A DNA stretch of 64,000 bases, from assembly GCA_031429355.1 (NCBI GenBank), contig JANOZM010000014.1, positions 62,001 through 126,000 on the forward strand, read 5' to 3'. This stretch comes from JANOZM01 sp031429355 (lineage in GTDB: Bacteria; Pseudomonadota; Gammaproteobacteria; Burkholderiales; Burkholderiaceae_E). The notes beneath the pieces were generated by a model. That model was not told the origin of the DNA and ran no database searches. It was given only the letters and a program-made list of their open reading frames with translations. Of the stretch, positions 1 to 9,093 are shown in pieces; the first letter of the stretch is position 1; every line of letters begins with the position of its first letter. The translations under genes were made by a program, and so were the position numbers.

Positions 1-2
1 CG

Positions 3-200
3 CCCGAAGGACAATCTATTGGCAACAAAGCCCGTAGTTATCAACAACCGGCCAACAAAAAAACGCCATCGAACCCAAAAATTGTGCAGCCAGCGCAAAT
101 TAAACTCGTGGATTACGATTTTAAAAAATTTGGGTCGTCCAGCGAGCGCAAGCGCCTTATTGGACGCTGGGAAACCGAAGTGAATAGTTTGCCGCGCTAA
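3..200 (+). CDS. C-terminal fragment of an unidentified protein
   Basis: An open frame runs from the window edge to a TAA at 198-200 and gives about 65 residues ending in VNSLPR. The visible part is polar and Lys/Asn/Gln-rich, with no membrane segment or motif I recognise. The gene starts outside the window. It lies about 100 bp upstream of the histidine kinase gene on the same strand, too far to assume a shared operon. I do not assign a function. The frame is believable because it is open over its whole visible length and ends shortly before the next gene. Confidence 0.55.
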   Translation, partial: PEGQSIGNKARSYQQPANKKTPSNPKIVQPAQIKLVDYDFKKFGSSSERKRLIGRWETEVNSLPR

Positions 201-300
201 ACGAAACCCCGAAACGGGTACAAGTCGTATTTGAATCCTCGTTTTTTGCACTTAATCGCATACATTGCATTAGTTGACAGGGCCGCCTTACATTGCGGCC

Positions 301-1554
301 ATGCCTTCTTTGAATCCTCTTTTCCCACAAAGCGCCTTAAATAGCCAAAATCTGGCTGGGGTCTCGACCGATTCCGCGATTTCTGAGCATAATTTGCTTA
401 TGAACCCGCTTTTGAACCCGCTTTTGAATCCGCTTATGAATCCGCTTATGAATCCTTTACTCAATCGCAACGACCGAGCGTTATGGCTTAGCTATGGGCT
501 AATTTGGCTGGTAATTTGGGCCTTGCACGTGCTAGCTTCACTGCAAAGCGATGTCGAGCAAGGCCAGTGGCGACCTGCTGCGGCTGCATTTAAGGCCAGT
601 TGGACGCTTTGGTCGGCGATGCTATTGGGTGTATTTGTTATTCCCGTTACCCAAGCCCTTTACCCTAAATCACCTTTAATAAACTTTAGTTTCCATTTAC
701 TGGCCGCCATCGTATTTTCGATTGCTTGGCAAATTGTCAGCTACGCAGCTGGTTATACTTTTTACGGGTCCGATTACGCCAATGCCACTTTAGAACAAAC
801 AATTTTGTGGCGATTGATTTGGGGCGTGGCCGTATATGGTGGCTTAGTAGCCGCTTTTACGGCGCTCTTAAATTCGAAAGCGGCTAGACAAAGTGCCTTG
901 GCCGCCGAGCAAGCGCAATCGGCACGAGTACGCGCCGAGCTTTCTGCACTGCGCGGAAAACTTAATCCGCACTTTTTGTTCAACACCCTAAACACCTTAA
1001 TTGCTTTAACTCGGCGTGACCCCAAAATTGCCGAGCAAAATCTATTACGTTTCGCCGGTTTATTACGCCATGTTTTGGATAATCAGCGCCATGGCCGGGA
1101 TCGTTGTCCGCTGGGTAATGAAATTGATTTTGTCCGAGATTATGTTGAGCTTGAAAAGTTACGTTTGGGTAAGCGTTTAAATGTTGTTTGGGATATCGAC
1201 GAGAATGCATTAGACGTTGAAGTTCCAGCCTTGAGTATGCAACCCTTGGTTGAAAACGCCATTGTTCATGGTATTGCCCCAAAGATTGAAGGCGGCACTT
1301 TAACCATTAGTGCCAACATCCAATTAAACCCGGATCGCACCGAGTCTTTAGTGCTATCCGTTGCAGACGACGGCCAAGGTTGCAGTCAAGAGCAACTAGA
1401 TAAAGCCAACACGAACAACAACAACGAGCGAAAAGGGCTAGGCGTTAGCGCGGTTAGACAACGATTTGCTTTGGCGACAAATAATCAAGCTAAGTTTCTA
1501 ATAACTACCGCGCCCGCTGCGGGTTTCAAAACCACTATCGAAATGCCAATATGA
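301..1554 (+). CDS. LytS/AlgZ-type membrane sensor histidine kinase
   Basis: Sensor kinase of the LytS/AlgZ (His_kinase PF06580) type, which autophosphorylates and passes phosphate to the LytTR regulator encoded next. Four hydrophobic segments lie at roughly residues 61-80, 99-120, 125-150 and 167-190. The H-box LNPHFLFNTLN follows (His near residue 224), then an N-box with PLVENAIVHG and a G-rich ATP lid (DDGQG, GLGVSAVRQR). The gene overlaps the next one by 4 bp (ATGA). Neither possible start has a good ribosome site: TTG at 274 or ATG at 301. I chose the ATG. The N-terminus carries five in-frame 12-bp repeats encoding NPLL/NPLM (400-459), which is unusual for the family. The sensed signal is unknown. 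Confidence 0.88.
   Translation: MPSLNPLFPQSALNSQNLAGVSTDSAISEHNLLMNPLLNPLLNPLMNPLMNPLLNRNDRALWLSYGLIWLVIWALHVLASLQSDVEQGQWRPAAAAFKASWTLWSAMLLGVFVIPVTQALYPKSPLINFSFHLLAAIVFSIAWQIVSYAAGYTFYGSDYANATLEQTILWRLIWGVAVYGGLVAAFTALLNSKAARQSALAAEQAQSARVRAELSALRGKLNPHFLFNTLNTLIALTRRDPKIAEQNLLRFAGLLRHVLDNQRHGRDRCPLGNEIDFVRDYVELEKLRLGKRLNVVWDIDENALDVEVPALSMQPLVENAIVHGIAPKIEGGTLTISANIQLNPDRTESLVLSVADDGQGCSQEQLDKANTNNNNERKGLGVSAVRQRFALATNNQAKFLITTAPAAGFKTTIEMPI
400..459 (+). repeat. Five 12-bp coding repeats (NPLL/NPLM) in the kinase N-terminus
   Basis: Five consecutive 12-bp units of the type ATGAACCCGCTT follow each other without gaps and encode NPL plus Leu or Met. The first four units differ at only a few positions, and the fifth is more diverged. 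Because the unit is a multiple of three, slippage would change the number of NPLx units and not the reading frame. A related LNPLF occurs just after the first Met. Confidence 0.9.
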
Positions 1555-2381
1555 GTACGCACAACCAAAAATTAAAAGTTGTTATTGCCGAAGACGAACC
1601 GCTTGCGGCCGAAGCACTCATTGAATGGGTTCAGGCCCATTCGCATTTGGAGTTTGTGGGTCACGCCAGCGATGGTCTAAACGCAATTGCCTTGTGCAAT
1701 GAATTGAAACCCGATTTGTTGTTACTCGATATTAATATGCCTGGGCAAACCGGATTGCAAGTTGCGCGCAATTTAATTCAAAAAAAATCAAGCACTTCGA
1801 TTATCTTTACTACAGCATATGACGAACATGCACTGACGGCGTTTGAACTACACGCAATCGATTACTTGTTAAAGCCGTTTTCTCTGGAACGCTTTAACGA
1901 AGCGATTGAACACGCAGTGAATCAACGCGTACTTAATCAAAATAATGTTAACCAAGGTTCAAGCGAAGGTTCAAGTGCCGACGATGAAGATTCCGCACAA
2001 AGCGAATTATTAGCAAGGCTTGATAGCTCGTCACTTTCTGGCAGTACCACCGAGCCCTTGACCCGAATTATGGTCCGCGATCAAGGAAAAATTTTTCCTG
2101 TAAAAGTAGAGCATGTTGAATATTTAAAGTCGGATACGAAATACACGGCCATTGCGTACCAAGGCAGACAGTTTCTAGTGCGCTTGGCTTTGCATGCATT
2201 TGAAGATCGCCTTGATAAATCGCGCTTTCTTAAGTTGCAACGTAGCTGCATTGTCAATTTAGATTTCGTAGAGTCAATGACCCCCGATGAGATGTCGCAA
2301 TATGTAGTAAAAATGAGCGACGGTACAAGTTTTACAGCCAGTCGCGATGTATCTAAGCTGTTAAGGAGTCAAAGCATATGA
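1551..2381 (+). CDS. LytTR-family response regulator
   Basis: Response regulator with an N-terminal receiver (about residues 8-125) and a C-terminal LytTR DNA-binding domain (about 170-272). The likely phosphoacceptor is Asp60 in LLLLDINMPG. Acidic residues EDE lie near residue 15, and the switch Lys is in YLLKPF. The LytTR part begins at RIMVRDQGKIF and contains FLKLQRSCIVNL, typical of the fold. An acidic Ser-rich linker (GSSEGSSADDEDSAQ) joins the two domains. The ATG overlaps the kinase stop (ATGA), and its own stop overlaps the next gene's ATG in the same way, so the three genes are almost surely one transcript. AlgR/LytR-type regulators usually control envelope or surface functions. The targets here are unknown. 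Confidence 0.92.
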   Translation: MSTHNQKLKVVIAEDEPLAAEALIEWVQAHSHLEFVGHASDGLNAIALCNELKPDLLLLDINMPGQTGLQVARNLIQKKSSTSIIFTTAYDEHALTAFELHAIDYLLKPFSLERFNEAIEHAVNQRVLNQNNVNQGSSEGSSADDEDSAQSELLARLDSSSLSGSTTEPLTRIMVRDQGKIFPVKVEHVEYLKSDTKYTAIAYQGRQFLVRLALHAFEDRLDKSRFLKLQRSCIVNLDFVESMTPDEMSQYVVKMSDGTSFTASRDVSKLLRSQSI

Positions 2382-3187
2382 GCGCTATTGCCAATCGTGT
2401 AAATTTTAACGCGCGTGAATCGGTGTCGTTTCAACCCAAAATTTGGGTGCCTACGTTCGTCCTAGTATTCCTTGCTTTTTTCAGTCCAGTGTTCAGTTCT
2501 GTGGCACGTGCAGACCAATTAAAACCCAGCAAAGAAGATGGTAAAGCCGCTTGGTTTAAGCCTGCTGAATTTACTAAATTGCATGTTGAGGGGTCGGCCG
2601 ACATTACAGTTCGCCAAGGCAGCGAAACTGAAATTATTATTGATGCCAGCCCACAAGCACGTGAGCGTGTTGAAGTCCATCAAGACGGTAGCCAAGTAAA
2701 AATTCGATTTAATGGTGGCTGGAAATTTTGGGACAACAATGCCGGCTCATTAAAAATTAACGTTACTTTTAAAACCCTTGAAGATGTTGCATTGTCAGGT
2801 TCAGGAAATTTACACGGCAAAGGCCGAATCAAACTCCCAAAACTAAGCCTACGAATGGCCGGTGCTGGTGACTTCGATTTTGAAGACCTGCATGTCGACG
2901 AGTTACGGGTTTCGTTAGCTGGGGCTGGCGATGCAAAATTGCTAGGTGAAGCTAAATCGTTGTCGCTTAGCATTGCTGGTGCGGGTGATTATATTGGTGA
3001 CAAATTTAAAACCCAAAAAGCCCGTATCTCGATTGCTGGCGCTGGCGACGCTAAAGTTTGGGCAACCGAAGAACTATCGGTTAGCATTGCAGGAGCCGGA
3101 TCAGTTTCACACTGGGGGCGCGCAAAAATTGTTAAGCAATCGATTGCAGGAGTTGGTTCAATTAGTGACCGAGGCGAAAAACCTTGA
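2378..3187 (+). CDS. Secreted GIN-domain (DUF2807) adhesin-like protein
   Basis: The predicted protein has a hydrophobic signal segment (about residues 26-43) followed by SVARAD, a plausible signal-peptidase site. The rest resembles the DUF2807 'head GIN domain' family, a right-handed beta-solenoid found on bacterial surfaces or in the periplasm. The solenoid is visible as at least five repeats built on AGAGD or AGAGS, spaced about 18-22 residues apart. The gene is translationally coupled to the LytTR regulator by ATGA. This suggests that the two-component pair and this protein serve the same envelope process, perhaps as output or as a signal partner, which is inference. The family has no firmly known biochemical role. 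Confidence 0.82.
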   Translation: MSAIANRVNFNARESVSFQPKIWVPTFVLVFLAFFSPVFSSVARADQLKPSKEDGKAAWFKPAEFTKLHVEGSADITVRQGSETEIIIDASPQARERVEVHQDGSQVKIRFNGGWKFWDNNAGSLKINVTFKTLEDVALSGSGNLHGKGRIKLPKLSLRMAGAGDFDFEDLHVDELRVSLAGAGDAKLLGEAKSLSLSIAGAGDYIGDKFKTQKARISIAGAGDAKVWATEELSVSIAGAGSVSHWGRAKIVKQSIAGVGSISDRGEKP

Positions 3188-3297
3188 TGCGCGCGATCGT
3201 TTAACCTAGGTATTAAGCAATAAATATCATTAATTTTAGTGATGCCGCCCTTACAGCGACCTGATATTCTCCTATTACTTTTTAACTTCCGATATTC

Positions 3298-3846
3298 ATG
3301 AAAATCATGCCAATCAATTTAACGCGTAGAGCACTGGTCGTTGGCACTCCACTAGTTGCAGCAACAAGTACGGGTCTCATTTCGTTAGAAGCACAAGCGC
3401 AATCGGTCGGACAAGCATTAAAATTGTATCCGGCGTTAATGCTAGACGGAGAAATGTTTGATCCTAAAATTCTTCAAGATCATGTGGTGTTGCTTTATAT
3501 TTGGGCTTCGTGGTGCCCTTATTGCTTGCGCGATATTGCTGCGCTTCGCAATAAGCAAGAAGAATTTAAAGACAAAAAATTTGCAGTTTTAGGTGTGAAT
3601 ATTGACTCAAATCCTGGTGACGCAGAAAAATGGGTTAAGACTTACAAAGTGAATTTCCGATCTTTAGTCCCAACAGCGGATTACAACAAGGCGTACAGCA
3701 GTAACGGCCGCATGGGAACGCCATCGTGGTGGTTAGCCGGACGCGACGGAAATGTTGTCGATTCATCCACAGGCAACGGTGCTCAATTTATCTATCGCAA
3801 CAGAATCGAGACTATCGACAAGCTAGTTGCTAAACCTACCGCTTAG
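3298..3846 (+). CDS. TlpA/ResA-like periplasmic thioredoxin-fold protein
   Basis: Exported thioredoxin-like oxidoreductase. The N-terminus has a twin-arginine-like start (TRRALVVG), a hydrophobic stretch and an AQAQS cleavage region, so export by Tat or Sec is possible. The redox motif is WASWCPYC at about residues 73-80, and the cis-proline loop is probably in RMGTPSWWLAG. Such proteins reduce disulfides in the periplasm, for example during cytochrome c maturation or to keep specific cysteines reduced. The substrate here cannot be told. It overlaps the convergent M48 protease gene by 11 bp at the 3' ends. A second ATG nine bases downstream is an alternative start. Confidence 0.85.
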   Translation: MKIMPINLTRRALVVGTPLVAATSTGLISLEAQAQSVGQALKLYPALMLDGEMFDPKILQDHVVLLYIWASWCPYCLRDIAALRNKQEEFKDKKFAVLGVNIDSNPGDAEKWVKTYKVNFRSLVPTADYNKAYSSNGRMGTPSWWLAGRDGNVVDSSTGNGAQFIYRNRIETIDKLVAKPTA

Positions 3847-5398
3847 CAAACATTGGATCGTTTTTTTCGCGCTCAAACTCTTGGCGAAACTCGCGAATTT
3901 TAGAATCGACGATTGCGGCTAATACGAAGTCACCCTTTACTGTTTGCTGCGCCGTCGTCATTTGATCGATAGCGGCTTTCCAAGACGCTTGCAAGGCATA
4001 GCGTTCACCGGCTGCGCGATGTGCTTGCGCTGGTTGATCAGTCTTTGAATAAATCTCTGAAGCTAATCGCCAAAGCTCTGCATCCGATCTTCGATCTTGC
4101 AGCAGGCTTTCAACCTCTGCTGTCGCTTCAGTCCATTTTGCGGCTTGCATTAAAGCTTCAACGCGCGCTAGCGTGAATTCGCGTTTATTCGGCCATTCTT
4201 TTCGCGCGCTTGCTGTTAACTCTAGCAAACGCGGTATTTCATTACTTTGGCTTGTCAAACGAATGCGTTCGCGCAGGATCATTGGGTGGCGCGCGGGCAA
4301 ACCTGCAGCGGCCCGATCTAATGCTTGTGTTGCTTTGGAAAAATCAAGCAATTGGGCTTGTGCGATTGCTTGACCGTACCAATTGACTGCAATTTCTTGA
4401 GCCTCACCGGCCCTGGGTTGACTAGCTAGTTGTGACTGAAAAAAAGCAAGTCCGGTTTGAGCTCCATCACGCGTACCATCGGCTTGGGCACGCAAGCGTG
4501 CCTTTACTAAATTAAACTCGAGGGTGTCAGGGCGAATTTTGGCTTTCATCGACAAGGTGCGTAATTGCATGTCGGAAATTCGATCAGTGGTTAGCGGGTG
4601 AGAACGCAAATACTCTGGCGCGTTTCCTTCGTACACCCGATTAGCTGCTTGCAATTTGTTAAAAAACGAAACACTTGCGAGTGGATTAAAACCCGCTTCG
4701 CTTAGAATTTCTAGACCTACTCGGTCGGCTTCTCGCTCGGCATCACGCGAAAATCTTAAAATATTACTCATGGCCGTGGCTTCGCCCAATTGAAGCAAAC
4801 CAACCGCTGCATTTGGGTTGTTTTTTGCAGCCAAGATTGCAAGTAAAGTACTAGCAACTAGAATAGGAACCGACTGGCTTTGTTTACTAAATTGGCGAGC
4901 CAAATGCCGTTGAGTAACGTGACCAATTTCGTGTCCCAAGACCGTTGCCAACTCGGCCTCGCTTTCCGCCGCTTCAATTAGGCCAGTATGCACGCCAATG
5001 TAACCACCTGGCATTGCAAACGCATTAATGGAACGGTCGCGAATTAAAAACAACGTAAAGCTATAACCTTGCGCCTGACGCGTACGCGTTAAGGGGGCGG
5101 CAAAGTCATTAATCCACTGGGTTAATTCAGCGTCCTCGAGAACCACACCGGCGCGAATTAGATTTTGAAGAATGGCATTCCCGACCCGACGCTCACTAGA
5201 TGGCGAAAATTCATCATTCTCAACATCGCCTAAGCGCGGCAAATTTAAATCACTAGTTTGGGCATTGGCCGAACTAAGCAGCCAACCATTCATTAAAAAC
5301 GGTTGCCATAAAACGCAGACGGCCAAAACATGAACCGCACAACGACCGGCCATTCGTCGAAGGCTGTTTAGAAAGCAACGAGTCCAAACTTGAATCAT
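3836..5398 (-). CDS. Periplasmic M48-family zinc metalloprotease with TPR region (BepA-like)
   Basis: Putative outer-membrane quality-control protease of the BepA/YfgC type. A long hydrophobic N-terminus ending in SSANAQT indicates export. The zinc motif HEIGH lies in VLGHEIGHVTQRH near residues 152-164, and the third ligand is probably the Glu in RDAEREADRVG. After the catalytic domain (to about residue 290) the protein is helical with TPR-like repeats. The 520-residue length is close to the family norm. BepA degrades or helps assemble misfolded beta-barrel proteins such as LptD; the same job here is inferred from family. It is transcribed away from moaC, and its 3' end overlaps the thioredoxin gene. 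Confidence 0.88.
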   Translation of the reverse strand: MIQVWTRCFLNSLRRMAGRCAVHVLAVCVLWQPFLMNGWLLSSANAQTSDLNLPRLGDVENDEFSPSSERRVGNAILQNLIRAGVVLEDAELTQWINDFAAPLTRTRQAQGYSFTLFLIRDRSINAFAMPGGYIGVHTGLIEAAESEAELATVLGHEIGHVTQRHLARQFSKQSQSVPILVASTLLAILAAKNNPNAAVGLLQLGEATAMSNILRFSRDAEREADRVGLEILSEAGFNPLASVSFFNKLQAANRVYEGNAPEYLRSHPLTTDRISDMQLRTLSMKAKIRPDTLEFNLVKARLRAQADGTRDGAQTGLAFFQSQLASQPRAGEAQEIAVNWYGQAIAQAQLLDFSKATQALDRAAAGLPARHPMILRERIRLTSQSNEIPRLLELTASARKEWPNKREFTLARVEALMQAAKWTEATAEVESLLQDRRSDAELWRLASEIYSKTDQPAQAHRAAGERYALQASWKAAIDQMTTAQQTVKGDFVLAAIVDSKIREFRQEFEREKNDPMFAKR

Positions 5399-5538
5399 TT
5401 ATTGCGACCTTTAAAAATCACCCGAACCTACCAAATGAACTTTATCCATGGGATTACACTAATAATACCTCTAGAAAAAACGCAGGCTGTAAGCAAATGT
5501 TAAAGTCAGCACCTAAATAAAAGAATCTGTAAAAAACC

Positions 5539-6075
5539 ATGCCCAAGACAAATTCGAAAGTACCAACCCAGCTGACTCACTTTAATTCAGTCGGCCAAGC
5601 CCATATGGTCGACGTGGGCGACAAACCCGATACTGTGCGTAGTGCTTTGGCCGGTGGCACCATTTCTATGCTACCCGCCACTTTTGCTTTAGTTCAACAA
5701 GGCACTAGTAAAAAAGGCGATGTGATTGGCATTGCCCGAATCGCTGCGATTCAAGCGACCAAGCGCACAGCCGACCTTATTCCGCTATGCCACCCTATTG
5801 CAATAACAAAAGTTAGCGTTGATTTTGAACTTGAGTCGCAAAGGCATCAAATAACTTGCACTGCACGCGTCGAATGCACCGGTAAAACGGGTGTTGAAAT
5901 GGAAGCGTTAACCGCAGTTCAAATTGGTTTATTAACGATTTACGATATGTGTAAAGCCGTCGATCGCGGTATGGTTATTGGCAATGTGCGGTTGCTAGAA
6001 AAAACTGGCGGTCAATCAGGCAGTTTTAAAGTCGAGCCCGCTAAAAAAACAGCGAAGCCAGCGCGAAAAAAATAA
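5539..6075 (+). CDS. moaC: Cyclic pyranopterin monophosphate synthase MoaC
   Basis: MoaC converts the MoaA product into cyclic pyranopterin monophosphate in molybdenum-cofactor synthesis. Recognisable family blocks are LTHFNSVGQAHMVDVGDKP, the LIPLCHPI motif, and GKTGVEMEALTAVQIGLLTIYDMCKAVDRGM, which holds active-site residues (KTG, EMEAL, KA.D). The length of 178 residues slightly exceeds the usual 160 because of a basic tail ending KKTAKPARKK. That tail overlaps the 3' end of the convergent mgtE gene by 35 bp, which is unusual for two conserved genes. No other moa genes are in the window. Confidence 0.96.
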   Translation: MPKTNSKVPTQLTHFNSVGQAHMVDVGDKPDTVRSALAGGTISMLPATFALVQQGTSKKGDVIGIARIAAIQATKRTADLIPLCHPIAITKVSVDFELESQRHQITCTARVECTGKTGVEMEALTAVQIGLLTIYDMCKAVDRGMVIGNVRLLEKTGGQSGSFKVEPAKKTAKPARKK

Positions 6076-7546
6076 AATAGCCCATGCTGTCGGTACCAAA
6101 GGTAAGCAGCACTGACGAACCCACCGCTGGATCGCGGCCCAAGCGTTCAAGAACTAGGGGAACGAGCATACCAATTAGCGCTCCGACTAGAAGGTTCAAA
6201 ATCATCGCTAACATTAGGGTCAGGCCCAAAAGCCAACCGAACTTAATGTCCTTGTACAAAAACCACGCGACCGCACCGGCAATAGTTCCCCAAACTAAAC
6301 CGTTAAAACCCGCCACCAACAATTCTTTGCTAAGCAATCGTTTGGCGTTGGCGCGGTTGACCTGCCCTAAAGCCAAAGAACGAATAAACAGTGTCATGGT
6401 TTGATTGCCCGAGTTACCGGCAATACCGGCAACAATCGGCGCAAGCGCGGCCAATGCCACAACTTTTTCAATCGTGCCCTCGAACGCACCAATAACGCGC
6501 GATACAAAAAAAGCAGTGCACAAATTGACCCCTAGCCACAGCCAACGATTCTTTGCCGAGGCCCACAAACTCGCAAACAGATCTTCTTCTTCGCGCAGAC
6601 CCGCTTTGTTCAACACATCGGACTCGCCTTCTTCGCGAATGACGTCAACGACCTCGGCAACAGTTAGACGTCCCACTAAACGGCCGTGCGGATCGACGAC
6701 TGGCGCAGAGACTAGATCATATCGCTCGAAAGCTTGGGCCGCCTCAGAGACCTCGTCCAAGGCTTGCAGTGTCATTGTTTCGCGTTCAATCAGATCTTCA
6801 ACTAGCACTTCGGGCTCATTGACTAAAATTCGATCAAACGGTAGAACCCCCAAAAACGTGTCGTCACTAGCCACAATAAAAATTTGATCGGTGTGATCGG
6901 GCAATCGATCCAAACGCCGCAATTCGGCCAACACTCGCTGCACAGTGAAGTCAGCTGGCATGGTGACCATATCAAAATCCATACGCGCGCCCACAGTATC
7001 TTCTCCGTAAGACATGGCTGCGCGTAACTGTTCGCGCTCTTCAGGATTCAGACCTCGACGAACCTCTTCGACCACGTCAATCGGAAGATCGGCTGCTATG
7101 TCAGCTAAATCGTCGGTATCTAAAGTCTCGGCAGCGGCGACCAACTCATCACGATCCATCGATGCGATTAGGTTTTCACGAACAGACTCGGACACCTCCA
7201 CCAAAATATCGCCATCACGCTCGGCACGCACCAAGTCCCAAACGACTAAACGATCGTCAATTGGAATCGCTTCTAAAATATAAGCAACGTCAGCTGAATG
7301 TAGTTGTACCAGGCGATCGCGCAAACGCTCAAGCAAACCGGCTTTTGCGCCGGGACTATCGTGAATTTGGACCAGTAGCGCTTGTACTTCGACCAAAGCA
7401 CGGGAAGCCGCTTCTGGATCACGCGGCAACGGTGCATCCTCAATCTCGATTGGATCGATTTTTTGATCATGCAAGGATAGTGATGAACCAGACTGGCTCA
7501 GACTACTTTGCAAAGAATCTTTGTTGGGATTTCGGCCGTCGGTCAT
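6041..7546 (-). CDS. mgtE: Magnesium transporter MgtE
   Basis: Inner-membrane Mg2+ channel of the MgtE family. Domains in order: acidic MgtE N-domain (about residues 45-190), two CBS domains (about 195-315), a connecting helix, then five membrane segments (about 335-501). The pore region shows the conserved PIVAGIAGNSGNQ and SSVLLTFGTDSMGYF stretches. The N and CBS domains sense cytosolic Mg2+ and close the pore when it is high. The length of 501 is slightly above the usual 450-480 because of a Ser-rich N-terminal extension. It stands alone, and its last residues are encoded opposite the end of moaC. Confidence 0.95.
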   Translation of the reverse strand: MTDGRNPNKDSLQSSLSQSGSSLSLHDQKIDPIEIEDAPLPRDPEAASRALVEVQALLVQIHDSPGAKAGLLERLRDRLVQLHSADVAYILEAIPIDDRLVVWDLVRAERDGDILVEVSESVRENLIASMDRDELVAAAETLDTDDLADIAADLPIDVVEEVRRGLNPEEREQLRAAMSYGEDTVGARMDFDMVTMPADFTVQRVLAELRRLDRLPDHTDQIFIVASDDTFLGVLPFDRILVNEPEVLVEDLIERETMTLQALDEVSEAAQAFERYDLVSAPVVDPHGRLVGRLTVAEVVDVIREEGESDVLNKAGLREEEDLFASLWASAKNRWLWLGVNLCTAFFVSRVIGAFEGTIEKVVALAALAPIVAGIAGNSGNQTMTLFIRSLALGQVNRANAKRLLSKELLVAGFNGLVWGTIAGAVAWFLYKDIKFGWLLGLTLMLAMILNLLVGALIGMLVPLVLERLGRDPAVGSSVLLTFGTDSMGYFIFFALASLFF

Positions 7547-7718
7547 AAAAATCCAAGAATACGAATTTGGCGTGCGTGCGCGAGGGTAATGCCGTTGGGC
7601 GTCATTTGCAACTGAAACTATCGCCTTATTTCAAGGCTGTTACGCCGTGTAACTCAATGGCAACGTAATTGCCTTTCAAGATGCAACAAATCAAACAGTT
7701 GGAGAGTAATCGAGTGCG

Positions 7719-8318
7719 TTACAAAATACCACTGCGTAAACTAACCATCAAACCCAAACTGACCAGTTGCTGCAAATCGGGCCACTGGCCCAATGCCCGG
7801 TTCATTGTAATTCGAACGCCGTGTGGGCAAACCCAAATAGTTAATTCGCTAAAGTGATGCCCGAGCCAATTATTACTAGACGACCAATGCAGCAATAATT
7901 GTTCTAGTTCGGCATCAATCATTTGCTGAGCAATATGCGGGTCATCGCACCACAGCTGGAAACGTTTTTTTAGACGCTCACTACCAAACATTTGTTCTGT
8001 TAAATGCGATTGATATTGAGCCGCACGACGCTGTGATAACACGATGATGGGCCGGTCGATATCTGGCGCACCTAATGTCCAAGTGCTCCAACGAGCCGAG
8101 TCCACCTCAGAAACCACCAGTTCCCAAGGGCGACCAATTTGCCGACCCACTAATGTAAAACCGGCATCCAAGGGCTGATAGTCCCAACCTAATAGTCGCG
8201 CGGCTTCAGTTCGATCAACTTCTCGACCCAACTTTTTTTGGTGTGAATGTAAGGCAATAGTTCCAGCCATCGCGCTAAGCGTAACACCGGCGGCGGACCA
8301 CAATAAAGTATCTGACAT
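7719..8318 (-). CDS. Hypothetical protein with N-terminal membrane anchor
   Basis: A 199-residue protein starting with ATG. Residues 5-23 (LLWSAAGVTLSAMAGTIAL) form one hydrophobic helix, and the rest is soluble and Trp-rich (ARWSTW, LLLHWSSSNNWLG). I do not recognise a family. The long frame and the anchor support a real gene. It lies 88 bp downstream of mtgA on the same strand, so it may be read as the tail of the mpl-mtgA envelope operon, but a separate promoter is possible. The 172 bp between it and mgtE hold no feature I can name. Confidence 0.6.
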   Translation of the reverse strand: MSDTLLWSAAGVTLSAMAGTIALHSHQKKLGREVDRTEAARLLGWDYQPLDAGFTLVGRQIGRPWELVVSEVDSARWSTWTLGAPDIDRPIIVLSQRRAAQYQSHLTEQMFGSERLKKRFQLWCDDPHIAQQMIDAELEQLLLHWSSSNNWLGHHFSELTIWVCPHGVRITMNRALGQWPDLQQLVSLGLMVSLRSGIL

Positions 8319-8406
8319 GGCCGCGATAATGCCGTCGTACGGCCATCTTGTCTTAAGTGTCGGGCATCAATGGCACTCACCGCCGACACATGGCGGCGCT
8401 ATTAAA

Positions 8407-9093
8407 TTATGGTAATTCAGCGCCGTTCATATAGCGGCTAATAAGTGCCGCACGGCGTAACAAATAGCGATTATCGCGCTGCCCGTCGTAGAAGCGCGGA
8501 TTAGGCAACATTGCCGCTAATTTCGCACTAGCGCTTGGGCCTAATTGCAAAGCGCTAGCCTTGAAATAATGTTTCGCAGCTGCTTCAGCACCGAAAACAC
8601 CAACGCCCCACTCTGCTACATTTAAATATAATTCTAGGATGCGCTGTTTATCTAAAATTGTTTCTAACATGTAAGTAATGATGACCTCTTGACCTTTACG
8701 CCAGTAGCTACGGTCGCCAGATAAAAATAAATTTTTAGCCAATTGCATGGTAATTGTGGAGCCTCCGCGAATCACTTTACCGCGGCTTCTATTTTGTTCG
8801 TAGGCGCGTTCGATCGCGTCCCAATCTACGCCGTCATGCTCGGTAAAGTTAGCGTCCTCCGCCGAGATTACTGCGCGCTTTAAATGATCTGATATTTTTT
8901 CATAAGGTACGAACTGATAGCGTAAAAGCGCTTTTGGGTCCTTTTCTTTGATTTTGATTTGTTGCGTGCGCATAAAGCTAGTGGAGCTTGGCGGATTATA
9001 TTTCCACCAAATAATGTGCAGTGCGTACCAAGACTGCAATGCCAGGAAAGCTAAGACTAAACCGCCTAGCACCCAAGCAATAATTCGAACCAT
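8407..9093 (-). CDS. mtgA: Monofunctional biosynthetic peptidoglycan transglycosylase
   Basis: Family GT51 glycosyltransferase that polymerises lipid II into glycan strands without a transpeptidase domain. One membrane anchor lies at residues 4-26. Conserved GT51 blocks follow: SAEDANFTEHDGVDWDAI with the catalytic Glu, RGGSTITMQLAKNLFL, the KGQEVIITYMLE region, and KQRILELYLNVAEWGVGVFG. The 228-residue length is normal for MtgA. Its ATG shares one base with the stop of the TonB-like gene (TAATG), so the two are translationally coupled. In related genomes I recall aroE beside mtgA; it is absent here. Confidence 0.96.
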   Translation of the reverse strand: MVRIIAWVLGGLVLAFLALQSWYALHIIWWKYNPPSSTSFMRTQQIKIKEKDPKALLRYQFVPYEKISDHLKRAVISAEDANFTEHDGVDWDAIERAYEQNRSRGKVIRGGSTITMQLAKNLFLSGDRSYWRKGQEVIITYMLETILDKQRILELYLNVAEWGVGVFGAEAAAKHYFKASALQLGPSASAKLAAMLPNPRFYDGQRDNRYLLRRAALISRYMNGAELP

